Counted from the first letter of the stretch, positions 39,156 to 48,885 are shown. The stretch is DNA of 64,000 bases from Ignavibacteria bacterium (GCA_016788375.1 JAEUSI010000005.1:1-64000); one strand, 5' to 3'. The notes: a model not told the origin generated them from the sequence alone. A program made the numbers and translations.

Positions 39156-40571
39156 TTATGCTAATCTCTGTGTCTTTATTAATCCGGTTCTGTTTCTGCT
39201 TTCAGAATAGTATATCAGCAGCATAGAAATCAGGGCTGACACAATTCCGGCAAAAACAGCTCCACGGAAACCCGATACTATCAGTTCCTTTGATACCTGA
39301 GATTTCAGCGGATCAGGAAACGGGACATAGTGGCTGAAAAGAGATCCGAATATTACTGTGCCGAAAGCTGAACCGATCCTTATGAAAGTTGTCATAAACC
39401 CTGAAACTGTTCCTTTGCTTATTTCAGGAGCATTTGTCATAATTGCGTTTGTATTTGATGGTATAAAAAATCCTATAGCAGCTCCGTAAAAAGCCAGCGT
39501 AATAATGATAAAATACATACTGCTCTCAGGTGTAAACATCAGGTGAAGGATCAGAGAAACAAATATAAACACCAAAGCATAAAGACAGATTTTTGATTTG
39601 CCGTAACTGTCGGATAATTTCCCGGAAATATAACCTGCAATCATCTGCATTACACTGGGAACTGCCATTAAAAGCCCGGCTTCCTGTTTTGAAATTAATT
39701 TTACCCACTGCAGAAAGAAAGGAACTAAAAAAATCATGCCGTTTGTGATCAGATAAACCAGTGCAAAAGCTATAACAGGAAAAGATATTCTTTTATTCTT
39801 AATGATTAATTTGTCAATCAAAGGATTTTCTGATTTCATTTGTACGTTATAAAAAAGCAAAATCAACACAGCCGAAGCAGTGAATGATAACAGTACCGGA
39901 ACAGACGTCCATCCAGACTGATTGCCGGTATTTAAAGCTGTCATAAGAAAAAACAAACCCGAAGAGATCAATAGTGCATTCTTAAAATCAAATCTTTTCT
40001 TTTCGCCTGTGGGAACAAATTCAGGAAGATACCTGTAAATCAGAATCAGAGCCAGTAAGCCAAACGGAATATTGAGATAAAAAACAGAATTCCATCCGAG
40101 ATTTGAAACAAGAAAACCGCTGGCTGCTCTCCCGGTTATGCCTCCGAGAGCGGTAAATGAATAATTTATTCCGAAAACCCTGCCTCTGACTTCTTCCGGA
40201 AAATAAAAAGTTATAATTGCAGGAGTAAGCGCAAACATAGCAGCAGCACCGGCTGCCTGAACTATTCTCGATAACAGAAGAAAGTTAAAATCAAAAGAAA
40301 CTGATGCAAGAAGAGATCCGGCAATAAAAAGTATAATACCTGAAGTGTATATTTTTTTAAAACCTTTTATATCTCCGGCTTTACCTGTTGCAAGCAGCAG
40401 GCATACAATCACAAGAAAATATATCCATATTATTCTGTTTACTGTTCCGGGATTTACGCTGAAATATTCGGAAATTGAAGGGAGTGATACACTTATTATG
40501 TTAATGTCAAATCCCAGCAGAAAATGTATCAGACAAACACTTACAAGCAAACTGTAATTATATTCCCGCAA
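39156..40571 (-). CDS. MFS exporter, DHA2-like (14 helices)
   Basis: A 471-residue membrane protein with about 14 hydrophobic helices. It has the early DHA2 segment DINIISVSLPSISEYF, the loop motif ATGKAGDIKGFKKIY, and the helix 5 motif IFGINYSFTALGGITGRAASGFL related to drug/H+ antiporters of the EmrB/QacA type. Probably exports a drug-like or small organic compound. Divergent from the TonB receptor gene, with 122 bases between. Confidence 0.85.
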   Translation of the reverse strand: MREYNYSLLVSVCLIHFLLGFDINIISVSLPSISEYFSVNPGTVNRIIWIYFLVIVCLLLATGKAGDIKGFKKIYTSGIILFIAGSLLASVSFDFNFLLLSRIVQAAGAAAMFALTPAIITFYFPEEVRGRVFGINYSFTALGGITGRAASGFLVSNLGWNSVFYLNIPFGLLALILIYRYLPEFVPTGEKKRFDFKNALLISSGLFFLMTALNTGNQSGWTSVPVLLSFTASAVLILLFYNVQMKSENPLIDKLIIKNKRISFPVIAFALVYLITNGMIFLVPFFLQWVKLISKQEAGLLMAVPSVMQMIAGYISGKLSDSYGKSKICLYALVFIFVSLILHLMFTPESSMYFIIITLAFYGAAIGFFIPSNTNAIMTNAPEISKGTVSGFMTTFIRIGSAFGTVIFGSLFSHYVPFPDPLKSQVSKELIVSGFRGAVFAGIVSALISMLLIYYSESRNRTGLIKTQRLA

Positions 40572-40693
40572 AGTTCTGAAATTAAATTCGTCAATAATAA
40601 ACGAATTGCAGAATTATAAAAAGTCAGTACGGGAAACTGCTCACAGAAAAATTTATAAATTGAATAAGCAGTCTGTTTATAATAATTTTATTC

Positions 40694-43117
40694 ATGAACA
40701 ATTCTGCTTTCAGATCATTTTCCCGTCTGATTTTATTCCTCACGGTGTTATTTTTATTAAATTACGGTTTTACTTATGCTCAGTACGGCTCACTTTCAGG
40801 AAAGGTCACGGACAGAATAACGGGTCTGGCATTAAACGGAACTGAAGTTAAAATCAGATTCAGCAGTTTCAAATCAGTTACGGATGATGAGGGATTTTTT
40901 TTTATAAGTAATATACCTGCCGGGAAATATTCAGTTCTGATTAAGCAAATCGGATACACTGAATCAGAGCAGAGCGTTGTTATCACAGAAAATGAAATTA
41001 CAAAAATTGAAGTTGAACTTGTCTCATCCGAAATAGAAACCGGCGAGATTAAAGTTTCGAGTGTACGCTATGAAACGATGATTAAAGATGTGGCTGTTCC
41101 GATGGAAGTAATATCTTCGGAAGACATTCTGAGAAGACCGGTGAGCAATGTTTCTGAATCTCTCGCAGATAAAGCGGGTATTTCACTGACACGCGACGGA
41201 ATATGGGCTGCGGATATAAGCATACGCGGACTCAGCAAATCCGGAATTGTGATTTTAATTGACGGAAACAGGGTTGAGACTGCTAATGATCTTTCTGCGA
41301 GACTTTCAATGATTGAGATTTCTGATGTGGAAAGGATTGAAGTCATAAAAGGCGGGGCATCTTCTTTGTACGGAACGGGGGCTGTCGGAGGCATAGTGAA
41401 TGTATTTACAAAAGAGGGAAGGTTTGAGAAGAAGCTTAACTTCGGCGGTTCACTAATCAGCGGATACAATTCAGTCAATAAAAACGGAAGCATCTGGATG
41501 TCACTGAATGCAGGCGCCGGGAAATGGTTTGCCAAGCTGACAGGAAGTTTCAGAAAAGCTTCGGATATAATGACTCCTGCAGGAGAAGTGCCGAACAGTC
41601 AGTTTACAGATTACAATTTTTCCGCCAAACTGGGATACAAGCCTTTTACTGATCAGAAAATCAAGTTAACATTTGAAAACTATAAGGCTGAAGACGTCGG
41701 TATACCGGGAGGATATCCTTTGTTTCCGCAGAATGCGCTTGTGACTTATCCTCTTGAAAAACGGAATTTGTTTTCCGCAGAATATATAATCAACAATCTC
41801 TCCGGAAAATTCGGACAGCTGTCCTTCAAGTATTTTTATCAGTATATATTAAGGGATGTTGAAAATATTCCTTATACATTTCAGATAAAACCAGCGGGAA
41901 ACGGTCAGCCGAAGCAAAAAATTTCGGTTCTGGAAATATCCCCGACAGGTAAACACTACACAAATGAATTGCAGATCCAGTCCGACTGGAATTTCGGGAA
42001 GCAGAATTTTTTTATTGCAGGAATAGAAGCATGGCAGAGAAATCTTGACAGCAAAAGAGAAAGAGATCTGAGGATTGAAACCTATGATTCCTCGGGTACA
42101 AATGTAATCAGCACTGTATACAAGACAGTCGGCGAAAAACCTTTGCCGGATGCTTCATATACAAGTATCGGAATTTTTTTACAGGATGAGATTAAACTTT
42201 ATAATAACAGGCTGAAAATCATTCTCGGAGCAAGGGCAGACAGGATCAGCGTATCCAACACTGAAACCATGCAGCCTTATTATGAAATTTCAGGAGGCAT
42301 TATCAATTTAACTCCTGCAGGACAGAAAATTATCTGGAATGCCGGATCTTCGGAAGATTATTCATGGAGCGGTAATGCAGGGTCAGTATATTCTTTAAAC
42401 AAATCAGTTGACCTGACAATCAATGTTTCCCGTTCATTCAGATCTCCGTCTCTTGAAGAGCGTTATCAGTATATTGACCTCGGGAGTTTAATACGTGTCG
42501 GGAATCCTTACCTTTCTCCCGAAAACGGATTATCAACAGATTTGGGATTAAGAATTTGGAAAAACAGTTTTAATTTTTCAGGTGATGTATTTTACAATTC
42601 TTTCAGTAATCTTGTTACGGAAATTCCGGGAGTTTATGAAGGACGCAGTGCATTGATTAAAACTAATATCGGCAGTGCAGTGCTTTACGGTTATGATTTT
42701 AATTTTAATTACAACTTCTATAAAAGTTTTGTTGCATACGGAGTGATGTCTTATGTAAGAGGCGAAGATACTGAAGAAAATCTGAACCTGCCTCAGATAC
42801 CTCCTCTGAATTTCAGAATCGGAATGAAATTTTCACTTCCCGGCTTTATTTATGCGGATCTGAATTCTGTTATATATGCGAGGCAATCTAACACTGCGCT
42901 TTCCGAAATATCAACCGCCGGTTTTGCAGTTTTTAATGCTGAATTCAGTACGCAGTATTTTGGGTTTAAAGGAACAGGTGAAACTAAATATTTAGTAACA
43001 GCTGGTGTTTCAAATATACTTGATAAAGAATACAGAAATTTTCTCACGACTAACAGAGGTTCATATACTTCCGAATCCGGCATTAATCTGTTTATTAAAT
43101 TCAAAATAGATATGTAA
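40694..43117 (+). CDS. TonB-dependent outer-membrane receptor
   Basis: An 807-residue outer-membrane receptor: signal peptide (about 1-29), a carboxypeptidase regulatory-like domain (about 33-115, GSLSGKVTDRITGLALNG), a plug (about 125-240, IKDVAVPMEVISSEDI, KGGASSLYGTGAVGGIVNV) and a 22-strand-type barrel to the C-terminus. It imports a ligand such as a metal chelate or vitamin using TonB energy. The sequence is closest in style to siderophore/colicin-type receptors, but the ligand is unknown. No ExbBD/TonB genes are in the window. Confidence 0.92.
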   Translation: MNNSAFRSFSRLILFLTVLFLLNYGFTYAQYGSLSGKVTDRITGLALNGTEVKIRFSSFKSVTDDEGFFFISNIPAGKYSVLIKQIGYTESEQSVVITENEITKIEVELVSSEIETGEIKVSSVRYETMIKDVAVPMEVISSEDILRRPVSNVSESLADKAGISLTRDGIWAADISIRGLSKSGIVILIDGNRVETANDLSARLSMIEISDVERIEVIKGGASSLYGTGAVGGIVNVFTKEGRFEKKLNFGGSLISGYNSVNKNGSIWMSLNAGAGKWFAKLTGSFRKASDIMTPAGEVPNSQFTDYNFSAKLGYKPFTDQKIKLTFENYKAEDVGIPGGYPLFPQNALVTYPLEKRNLFSAEYIINNLSGKFGQLSFKYFYQYILRDVENIPYTFQIKPAGNGQPKQKISVLEISPTGKHYTNELQIQSDWNFGKQNFFIAGIEAWQRNLDSKRERDLRIETYDSSGTNVISTVYKTVGEKPLPDASYTSIGIFLQDEIKLYNNRLKIILGARADRISVSNTETMQPYYEISGGIINLTPAGQKIIWNAGSSEDYSWSGNAGSVYSLNKSVDLTINVSRSFRSPSLEERYQYIDLGSLIRVGNPYLSPENGLSTDLGLRIWKNSFNFSGDVFYNSFSNLVTEIPGVYEGRSALIKTNIGSAVLYGYDFNFNYNFYKSFVAYGVMSYVRGEDTEENLNLPQIPPLNFRIGMKFSLPGFIYADLNSVIYARQSNTALSEISTAGFAVFNAEFSTQYFGFKGTGETKYLVTAGVSNILDKEYRNFLTTNRGSYTSESGINLFIKFKIDM

Positions 43118-43238
43118 ACGTTACTGCCCCGTTTATACGAAATCACTAATTTCCCTTTTTCTTCATACAGAAAAGTATACAATTATTTTTGAATTTAATT
43201 TATCTCCGGACACATGTATTTTTATATGCAATAAAATG

Positions 43239-43245
43239 AAGGAGG
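43239..43245 (+). promoter_or_regulatory. Strong Shine-Dalgarno sequence
   Basis: AAGGAGG lies 10 bases before the ATG of the DUF2202 gene. Most starts in this window show no such element, so this gene stands out as having a canonical strong ribosome-binding site and may be highly translated or recently acquired. Confidence 0.7.
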
Positions 43246-43255
43246 TAAATTTAAG

Positions 43256-43864
43256 ATGAAAACCAGCTTAATATTAACAGTTGCATTACTGTTAAACTGC
43301 TTATTCCCCGTAAGATCATTTTCTCAGATATCAGAAGAAGAATCCGCAATAATTATCAGCATGAAAGATAAAGAAAAGCTTACTTATGATGTTTATTATT
43401 CGCTTAATGAAAAATACAATTCGGATATTTTCAAAAAGATGATACAGAATGAACTTCAGCACAAGGAACTTTCAGCCGGACTTGCCGGGAAATTCGGAAT
43501 TAACATTTCTGTAAATTCAGATAATGAAGTCGGGAAGTTTTCCAATCCGAAAGATCAGAATATTTATGATGAAATGATGAGATACGGAGGCTATTCTCTT
43601 CTTGATGCATTCAGAGCCGGTGCCAGAATGGAAGAAATAAACATAAGCGAGCAGTCGGATTACATATCTAAATCTTCCGATGAAGAAGTAATAAAAGTGT
43701 TTGAAATTATTGAGAAGGGTTCTGAAGAGCAGCTGAGAACTTTTGTAAGGGAACTTCAGGAAGAAGGAATTACATACAAGCCTAACAAGCTTTCGCAGGA
43801 AGAATATGACAGGATTGTATCCGTTAAGGATGAAAACAAAGCCAAAAAGGACAAGAATAACTGA
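43256..43864 (+). CDS. Exported DUF2202 ferritin-like protein
   Basis: A 202-residue protein with a signal peptide (about 1-22, ending SFSQ). The mature part matches DUF2202, a helical ferritin-like family: KEKLTYDVYYSLNEKYNSDIF, then KKMIQNELQHKEL (E..xxH pattern that would bind metal), and ELREEG-like terminal helices. Family members are linked to metal or peroxide handling only by structure. It follows the TonB receptor by 138 bases with its own ribosome-binding site. Confidence 0.78.
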   Translation: MKTSLILTVALLLNCLFPVRSFSQISEEESAIIISMKDKEKLTYDVYYSLNEKYNSDIFKKMIQNELQHKELSAGLAGKFGINISVNSDNEVGKFSNPKDQNIYDEMMRYGGYSLLDAFRAGARMEEINISEQSDYISKSSDEEVIKVFEIIEKGSEEQLRTFVRELQEEGITYKPNKLSQEEYDRIVSVKDENKAKKDKNN

Positions 43865-44133
43865 AATTACAGTTTCAGCTTAATAATTAATTTTTTGGTT
43901 TGCAGATCATACGTGAAACAGACAGTACTTTTCTGAAGGGAAAGTATATTATTAAAAACAGATGTACAGATGTAAAAAATACAGGAACAATCAGACTCCG
44001 GCAAACCTCTGAATTATTTTATACATTCTGCTGAAAAAATATTTTCAGTAAATATTTTAGTCTTGAAGTAAATACCCGTATTAGCTAATTTTATGTAGCA
44101 AAATAATATAGTATTAAATTAAATATTATCATT

Positions 44134-44808
44134 ATGAGCAATGCAAACAGAAATCTTAACATCACAAAAGCCAGCCACATTTCCTCCACTCTCAGAAATG
44201 CAATAATATTCGGAGATCTGAAGCCGGGTGAAAAAATAACCGAGAGCAGAATCTCAAAAAAGTTCAACACAAGCCATATACCCGTCAGAGAAGCGCTTAA
44301 ACAGCTTGAGAGAGAAGGTTACATTGAGAGCAAGCCGTATTCAGGCAACAATGTCCGCAGCACAAGCTATCATAATCTTGCCGAATACAATACTATTCAC
44401 AAAATGTTTATCAGAAACTTTCTGAAACCTGCTGTACAGCAGTACACTGAAGCTGATTTCAGGAAGTTTAACGAGATAATAAAGAAAATGGAAAAGAGCG
44501 TTGATTACAGGGAAGCAAGTCTGCTTATGATTGAACTCAATGAACTGCTTTATGAACCTGTAAAGATGCCTTATATGTCTCTTCTGCTTAAGAAATTTTT
44601 ATATGATAATCTGATTTACATCAGTATTTATCTTAAGGAGATTTCGAAAGGAAACATTAATACTGAAGCAATAAAAAAGTTTCTGAAGCTCTGCCGGGAT
44701 AAAAAGATTAAAGAAGCAGTTTCGTTCTGGATAAAAACCCAGGATGAAGAGACAAAAGTGCTTATAGATCACTTTAAAAAGGAAATAAAGGAAAAATTTT
44801 TCCTGTAA
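44134..44808 (+). CDS. GntR-family transcriptional regulator
   Basis: A 224-residue regulator. Residues about 12-78 form the GntR winged helix-turn-helix (LRNAIIFGDLKPGEKITESRI, FNTSHIPVREALKQLEREGYIES). The C-terminal 140 residues are all helical like an FCD effector domain, but the histidines that usually bind metal and ligand are not visible (LNELLYEP stands where a FH motif is common). Located 31 bases upstream of hydC on the same strand, so it probably belongs to and controls the hydrogenase operon. Confidence 0.88.
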   Translation: MSNANRNLNITKASHISSTLRNAIIFGDLKPGEKITESRISKKFNTSHIPVREALKQLEREGYIESKPYSGNNVRSTSYHNLAEYNTIHKMFIRNFLKPAVQQYTEADFRKFNEIIKKMEKSVDYREASLLMIELNELLYEPVKMPYMSLLLKKFLYDNLIYISIYLKEISKGNINTEAIKKFLKLCRDKKIKEAVSFWIKTQDEETKVLIDHFKKEIKEKFFL

Positions 44809-44839
44809 CAAAATTTAAAAATATTAAAACTGAAATCTT

Positions 44840-45307
44840 ATGAATGCAAACGGAACATTAATAAAGGAACTTGCCGATAAATACGGGAGAGAGAGGACAT
44901 CATTGCTGCCGATATTTCAGGGAATTACAGACAAGAATAATTACCTTACGGAGGAAGATCTGACTCAGATAGCGGCAGAGCTGCATTTATCCGGAGCGCA
45001 GGTATTCGGCACAGCATCGTTTTATTCTTTTCTTAACATGGTGCCGAGAGGGAAATACGTAATCAGAGTTTGCAAGACTATATCATGCGATATGAAAAAC
45101 AGGAGAGAAATAACAGAACAAATTGAAGATATGCTTAAAATCAGTACAGGCGAGACCACAGAAGACAAAAAATTTACGCTGCTTTATACAAACTGTATGG
45201 GCTGGTGCGATAAAGCTCCGAGCATGCTTATAAATGAAACACCGTATACAAATCTCACTCCGGCAAAAGTTCAGACCATATTAAAAGAATATATTGAAAA
45301 AGAATAA
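44840..45307 (+). CDS. hydC: [FeFe] hydrogenase subunit HydC (NuoE-like)
   Basis: A 155-residue thioredoxin-like 2Fe-2S protein of the NuoE/HydC family. The four cluster ligands are C78 and C83 (VCKTISCDM) and C119 and C123 (TNCMGWC). In trimeric NAD-linked hydrogenases HydC passes electrons between the flavin subunit and the rest. First of three tightly packed genes, 24 bases before hydB. Confidence 0.93.
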   Translation: MNANGTLIKELADKYGRERTSLLPIFQGITDKNNYLTEEDLTQIAAELHLSGAQVFGTASFYSFLNMVPRGKYVIRVCKTISCDMKNRREITEQIEDMLKISTGETTEDKKFTLLYTNCMGWCDKAPSMLINETPYTNLTPAKVQTILKEYIEKE

Positions 45308-45331
45308 CAAATTATTTCGGGAGATAATAAA

Positions 45332-46501
45332 ATGACAGAAGGAAAGAAAATTAACAGAATAGACAGTATTTTCAAAGAATATGCTGACGATAAGTTTGAT
45401 TATCTGAAAATGATAAGCGAAATGTCGAATGATAAAATAATCAGGGATTTAACTGAATCCGGTTTGAGAGGAAGAGGAGGTGCAGGATTCCCGACCGGAG
45501 ATAAATGGAAATATGCAGCAGCCGAGCCCGGAGACGAAAAATACGTTATCTGCAATGCGGATGAAGGCGAACCCGGTACGTTTAAAGATAAAGAAATTCT
45601 CATGAAAGTACCTCACAAAGTGCTTACAGGTATGACTGCATGTGCAAAGGTAACAGGTGCGAAAAAAGGCTACATATATCTGAGATGGGAATATAAATTC
45701 ATGAGAAATGATCTGCAGAAATTCACTGATGAGTTTAACAGGGTTCTGAAAGATATGAATATAGATTTTGAAATAGGAATTGTTACCGGCGCTGGCGCTT
45801 ATGTCTGCGGAGAGGAAAGCGCTTTGTTTGATTCGATGGAAGGAATGCGCGGAGAGCCGAGAAACAAACCTCCGTTTCCGACTGCAAGCGGATTTATGAA
45901 TAAGCCTACAGTCATAAATAATGTTGAAACTTTTGCGGCTTCGACTATGATACTGCTGTTCGGAGGAAAGAGCTATGCAAAGCTCGGTACGGATTTTTCG
46001 CACGGTTCAAAATTATTCTGTGTCTCGGGAGATACAGATAAGCCGGGGATATACGAACTCGAGTTAGGAATGACACTTCACGAATTTGTGGAAAAATTCG
46101 GTGACGGAGATACAAAAGCTGTATCGGTCGGAGGAGTCTCAGGAGCGCTTGTTCCGAGAAAAAAATTCAAGGATACTGTAATTGGCTGGGAAGGTGTGCC
46201 TACCGGAGGAGCAATGATACTCTTCAACAGTACACGTTCAATTTATCATATTCTTCACAACTATCTGGAATTTTTTGAGGAGGAATCATGCGGCCAGTGC
46301 ACGCCGTGCAGAATCGGCTGCCAGCAGCTGAGGAAAGGAATAGAAGAAATAAAGAAGGGTGAAATGGATCCGTCTTATCTGGATACACTTTCAAACCTGA
46401 GCAAAGTAATGAATGTAACCGCAAAGTGCGGACTGGGTCAGTCGGTAATGAATCCTTTTACTTCTGCGGTAACCAATTTTAAAGAAGAGCTGTTATATTA
46501 A
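45332..46501 (+). CDS. hydB: [FeFe] hydrogenase subunit HydB (NuoF-like)
   Basis: A 389-residue NuoF-type flavoprotein that binds FMN and NAD(H). Motifs: GLRGRGGAGFPTGDKW (46-59), NADEGEPGTFKD (75-86), GAGAYVCGEESAL, an SLBB-type segment, and a 4Fe-4S site C320, C323, C326 and C366 (CGQCTPCRIGC). Unlike T. maritima HydB it has neither the N-terminal thioredoxin-like domain nor C-terminal ferredoxin-like clusters, so it is the minimal form. A GGGAG sequence precedes its ATG. Confidence 0.94.
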   Translation: MTEGKKINRIDSIFKEYADDKFDYLKMISEMSNDKIIRDLTESGLRGRGGAGFPTGDKWKYAAAEPGDEKYVICNADEGEPGTFKDKEILMKVPHKVLTGMTACAKVTGAKKGYIYLRWEYKFMRNDLQKFTDEFNRVLKDMNIDFEIGIVTGAGAYVCGEESALFDSMEGMRGEPRNKPPFPTASGFMNKPTVINNVETFAASTMILLFGGKSYAKLGTDFSHGSKLFCVSGDTDKPGIYELELGMTLHEFVEKFGDGDTKAVSVGGVSGALVPRKKFKDTVIGWEGVPTGGAMILFNSTRSIYHILHNYLEFFEEESCGQCTPCRIGCQQLRKGIEEIKKGEMDPSYLDTLSNLSKVMNVTAKCGLGQSVMNPFTSAVTNFKEELLY

Positions 46502-46522
46502 AATTCAAAACTTACAATTGAG

Positions 46523-48319
46523 ATGAAAAAATTAATAAACTTAACTATCGATGATCAGAAAATTGCCGTAATGGAAGGAACAACTATACTTGAAGCAGCA
46601 AAAAAATCAGGGATTAATATTCCTACTTTGTGTTATCACGAAGACCTGTGTATAGCAGGAAACTGCAGAATTTGTATTGTCGAACAGGAAAATACCAGAG
46701 CTTTGCCGGCTGCATGTGCCACACCCGTGACCGAAGGTATGGTTATTTCCACAACAAGTTCAAAAGTAAGAAATGCAAGAAAATATCTTGTTGAACTCCT
46801 TTTATCCGAACACAATGCAGACTGTACTGCCTGTGTTAAAAACAGACACTGTGAACTTCAGACTCTTGCAGAACAAAATCATATCAGAGAACATACCTTT
46901 ATAGATCTAAAGTTTGATAAAAATTATACTATAGACAAATTAAGTCCGGCTATTATTATTGACTACAGTAAATGCATCAGATGTCAGAGATGCGTAAGAA
47001 CCTGCGAGGAAATTCAGTCAATTAGCGCATTAAGCGCTGCTTACAAAGGCAAGGATATGAAGATTACTACTTTCTTCGAAAAGCCAATCAATACCGTTGT
47101 ATGCTCGACTTGCGGTCAGTGCGTTGCTCACTGTCCGACAGGCGCTCTTACTGAACATTTTTACATTGACGAAGTATGGGATGCAATTAACAATCCGGAC
47201 AAGCATGTTGTTGTTCAGACTGCGCCGTCTATTCGCGTTGCTCTGGGTGAAGAGTTCGGAATGCCTCCCGGATCAATTGTAACCGGGAAAATGGTTTCTG
47301 CTCTGAAAAGAATAGGATTTGACAGTGTTGAGGACACTGATTTTACGGCGGACCTGACTGTGATTGAAGAAGGAAATGAACTCTTAAGAAGGCTGAAATC
47401 GAAAATTGTGGATAAAGATCCGAATGTAAAACTTCCGATGATTACTACCTGCTCCCCTGCCTGGGTAAAATACTGCGAGCATGCATTCCCGGATCAGCTG
47501 GATCATCTGTCAACATGCAAATCTCCGATGTCTATGTTCGGAGCTTTATCAAAGACTTATTATGCAGAAAAATTCAAAATTGATCCCGCAAAAATCGTAT
47601 CCGTAGCAATAATGCCGTGCATCGCAAAGAAATTCGAAAGCAACCGTCCCGAAATGAATGCAAGCGGTTACAGGGACACGGATTATGTCCTGACAACTCG
47701 TGAATTAGCTGTAATGATTAAACAGGCAGGTATAGATTTCAACAAGCTTCCTGAAACTAACTTTGATTCTCTGATGGGTGTTGCTTCAGGAGCAGGAATG
47801 ATATTCGGAAATTCCGGAGGCGTCATGGAAGCTGCTCTGAGATGCGCATATGAAATAGTCGTGGGAAATGACATTCCGTTTAAAGATCTTTCGATTACTC
47901 CTCTGCACGGAAGCGAAGGTGAAATAGTCGAACTTTCGCTTACTTTCAGAGACACAAAACCGGAATGGAGTTTTCTTGAAGGTGTGACAGTCAATCTTGC
48001 TCATGCCAATATGCTGAGCAATGCATATAAAATAATGAATGAAGTAAAGGATGGAAATTCCAAGTATCATTTCATAGAGATAATGTCCTGTCCGAACGGA
48101 TGCATCGGCGGTGCAGGCCAGCCTCTGCCTACAAGCAGGGAAAAGAGAGCTGCAAGAAAAGATGCAATTTACAAAGGGGAAAAACAGATTGAGATAAGGA
48201 AAGCGCAGGATAATCCGCAGATAGTGAATGTGTATGATGATTATCTCGGAAAACCTCTTGAAGAAAAAGCTCATAAACTTCTGCACGTTCCGGGATTTAC
48301 TCCGAGGAAGCGGCATTAA
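46523..48319 (+). CDS. hydA: [FeFe] hydrogenase catalytic subunit HydA
   Basis: A 598-residue enzyme that makes or oxidises H2. N-terminal plant-type 2Fe-2S (C37, C48, C51, C65), His-Cys3 4Fe-4S (H97, C101, C104, C110), two 4Fe-4S clusters (C151-C161 and C194-C204), then the H-cluster domain with L1 TTCSPAW (309-314 region), L2 MPCIAKKFE (C366) and L3 EIMSCPNGCIGG (C523, C527). It ends like the monomeric clostridial enzyme, with no extra C-terminal 2Fe-2S domain. With HydB and HydC it probably forms an NAD(H)/ferredoxin-coupled trimer. The maturases HydE, HydF and HydG are not in the window. Confidence 0.96.
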   Translation: MKKLINLTIDDQKIAVMEGTTILEAAKKSGINIPTLCYHEDLCIAGNCRICIVEQENTRALPAACATPVTEGMVISTTSSKVRNARKYLVELLLSEHNADCTACVKNRHCELQTLAEQNHIREHTFIDLKFDKNYTIDKLSPAIIIDYSKCIRCQRCVRTCEEIQSISALSAAYKGKDMKITTFFEKPINTVVCSTCGQCVAHCPTGALTEHFYIDEVWDAINNPDKHVVVQTAPSIRVALGEEFGMPPGSIVTGKMVSALKRIGFDSVEDTDFTADLTVIEEGNELLRRLKSKIVDKDPNVKLPMITTCSPAWVKYCEHAFPDQLDHLSTCKSPMSMFGALSKTYYAEKFKIDPAKIVSVAIMPCIAKKFESNRPEMNASGYRDTDYVLTTRELAVMIKQAGIDFNKLPETNFDSLMGVASGAGMIFGNSGGVMEAALRCAYEIVVGNDIPFKDLSITPLHGSEGEIVELSLTFRDTKPEWSFLEGVTVNLAHANMLSNAYKIMNEVKDGNSKYHFIEIMSCPNGCIGGAGQPLPTSREKRAARKDAIYKGEKQIEIRKAQDNPQIVNVYDDYLGKPLEEKAHKLLHVPGFTPRKRH

Positions 48320-48361
48320 ATTTTCCCGGAGATATATTCAGTAACTTCAAAAATTAAAGCC

Positions 48362-48844
48362 ATGAAAAATTTAATTTTCAAATCGGTGAGTGCCCTGGTA
48401 TTTATGCTGATTTATATTCCGGCTGTATTTTCACAGGGCAACTTCTATTATTTTAAAAACGCTAATATGAATATTCCTTTACCCGCCAACTGGGTTGCAA
48501 GCGAACATATTCTGCTTTTATTAATGCCCAGGAATGAAGAACTGCAGCTGAAAATTGAACTGGTTCCGGAAGTCAGTCTGAAAGATGAGGTGTTGAATAC
48601 GATAAATGAATTTAAAAACTTATATCCGGATGATACAACTTATGTATTAAATGATTTTGTTGTAAATAAATTAATAATAAAGGAAATCAGCAAGGTGATA
48701 AACGGAGAAAAATTAAATTACTTTATTATCAGCACTCCTGATAATCAGATTGTAAAGATTCATTATATTGCACCAAAGGATATTGCTTTGAAATACAACG
48801 GCGATATTCAGAAAATAATCAAGAACCTGAAGTTAAAAGGTTAA
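48362..48844 (+). CDS. Small exported protein, unknown
   Basis: A 160-residue protein with a signal peptide (about 1-24, AVFSQG). The mature part has an aromatic start (NFYYFKNANMNIPLPANW) and alternating strands and helices that vaguely resemble PsbP/DcrB-like folds. No cysteines or recognised motifs. It starts 42 bases after hydA on the same strand, and the next gene starts 41 bases on, so it may be co-transcribed, but a link to hydrogenase is not supported by sequence. Confidence 0.6.
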   Translation: MKNLIFKSVSALVFMLIYIPAVFSQGNFYYFKNANMNIPLPANWVASEHILLLLMPRNEELQLKIELVPEVSLKDEVLNTINEFKNLYPDDTTYVLNDFVVNKLIIKEISKVINGEKLNYFIISTPDNQIVKIHYIAPKDIALKYNGDIQKIIKNLKLKG

Positions 48845-48885
48845 TTTATAAAATTCCAAACAGTAAAAAAACTTACGGGGGATTT

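Noticed and set aside
43236-43259. Seven-codon frame (ATG at 43236) overlapping the DUF2202 start as ATGA
   Set aside because: It includes the Shine-Dalgarno sequence itself and is too short to judge; most likely chance.
43960-43979. Tandem ACAGATGT repeat before the GntR gene
   Set aside because: Only two copies of 8 bases; no sign of a larger repeat or of CRISPR structure.
44031-44048. 7-bp inverted repeat CTGAAAA...TTTTCAG upstream of the GntR gene
   Set aside because: Symmetry of AT-rich sequence at this length is expected by chance and it lies about 85 bases from the start.
45449-46003. 184-codon minus-strand frame inside hydB
   Set aside because: Opposite strand of a strongly conserved hydrogenase gene; no family features.
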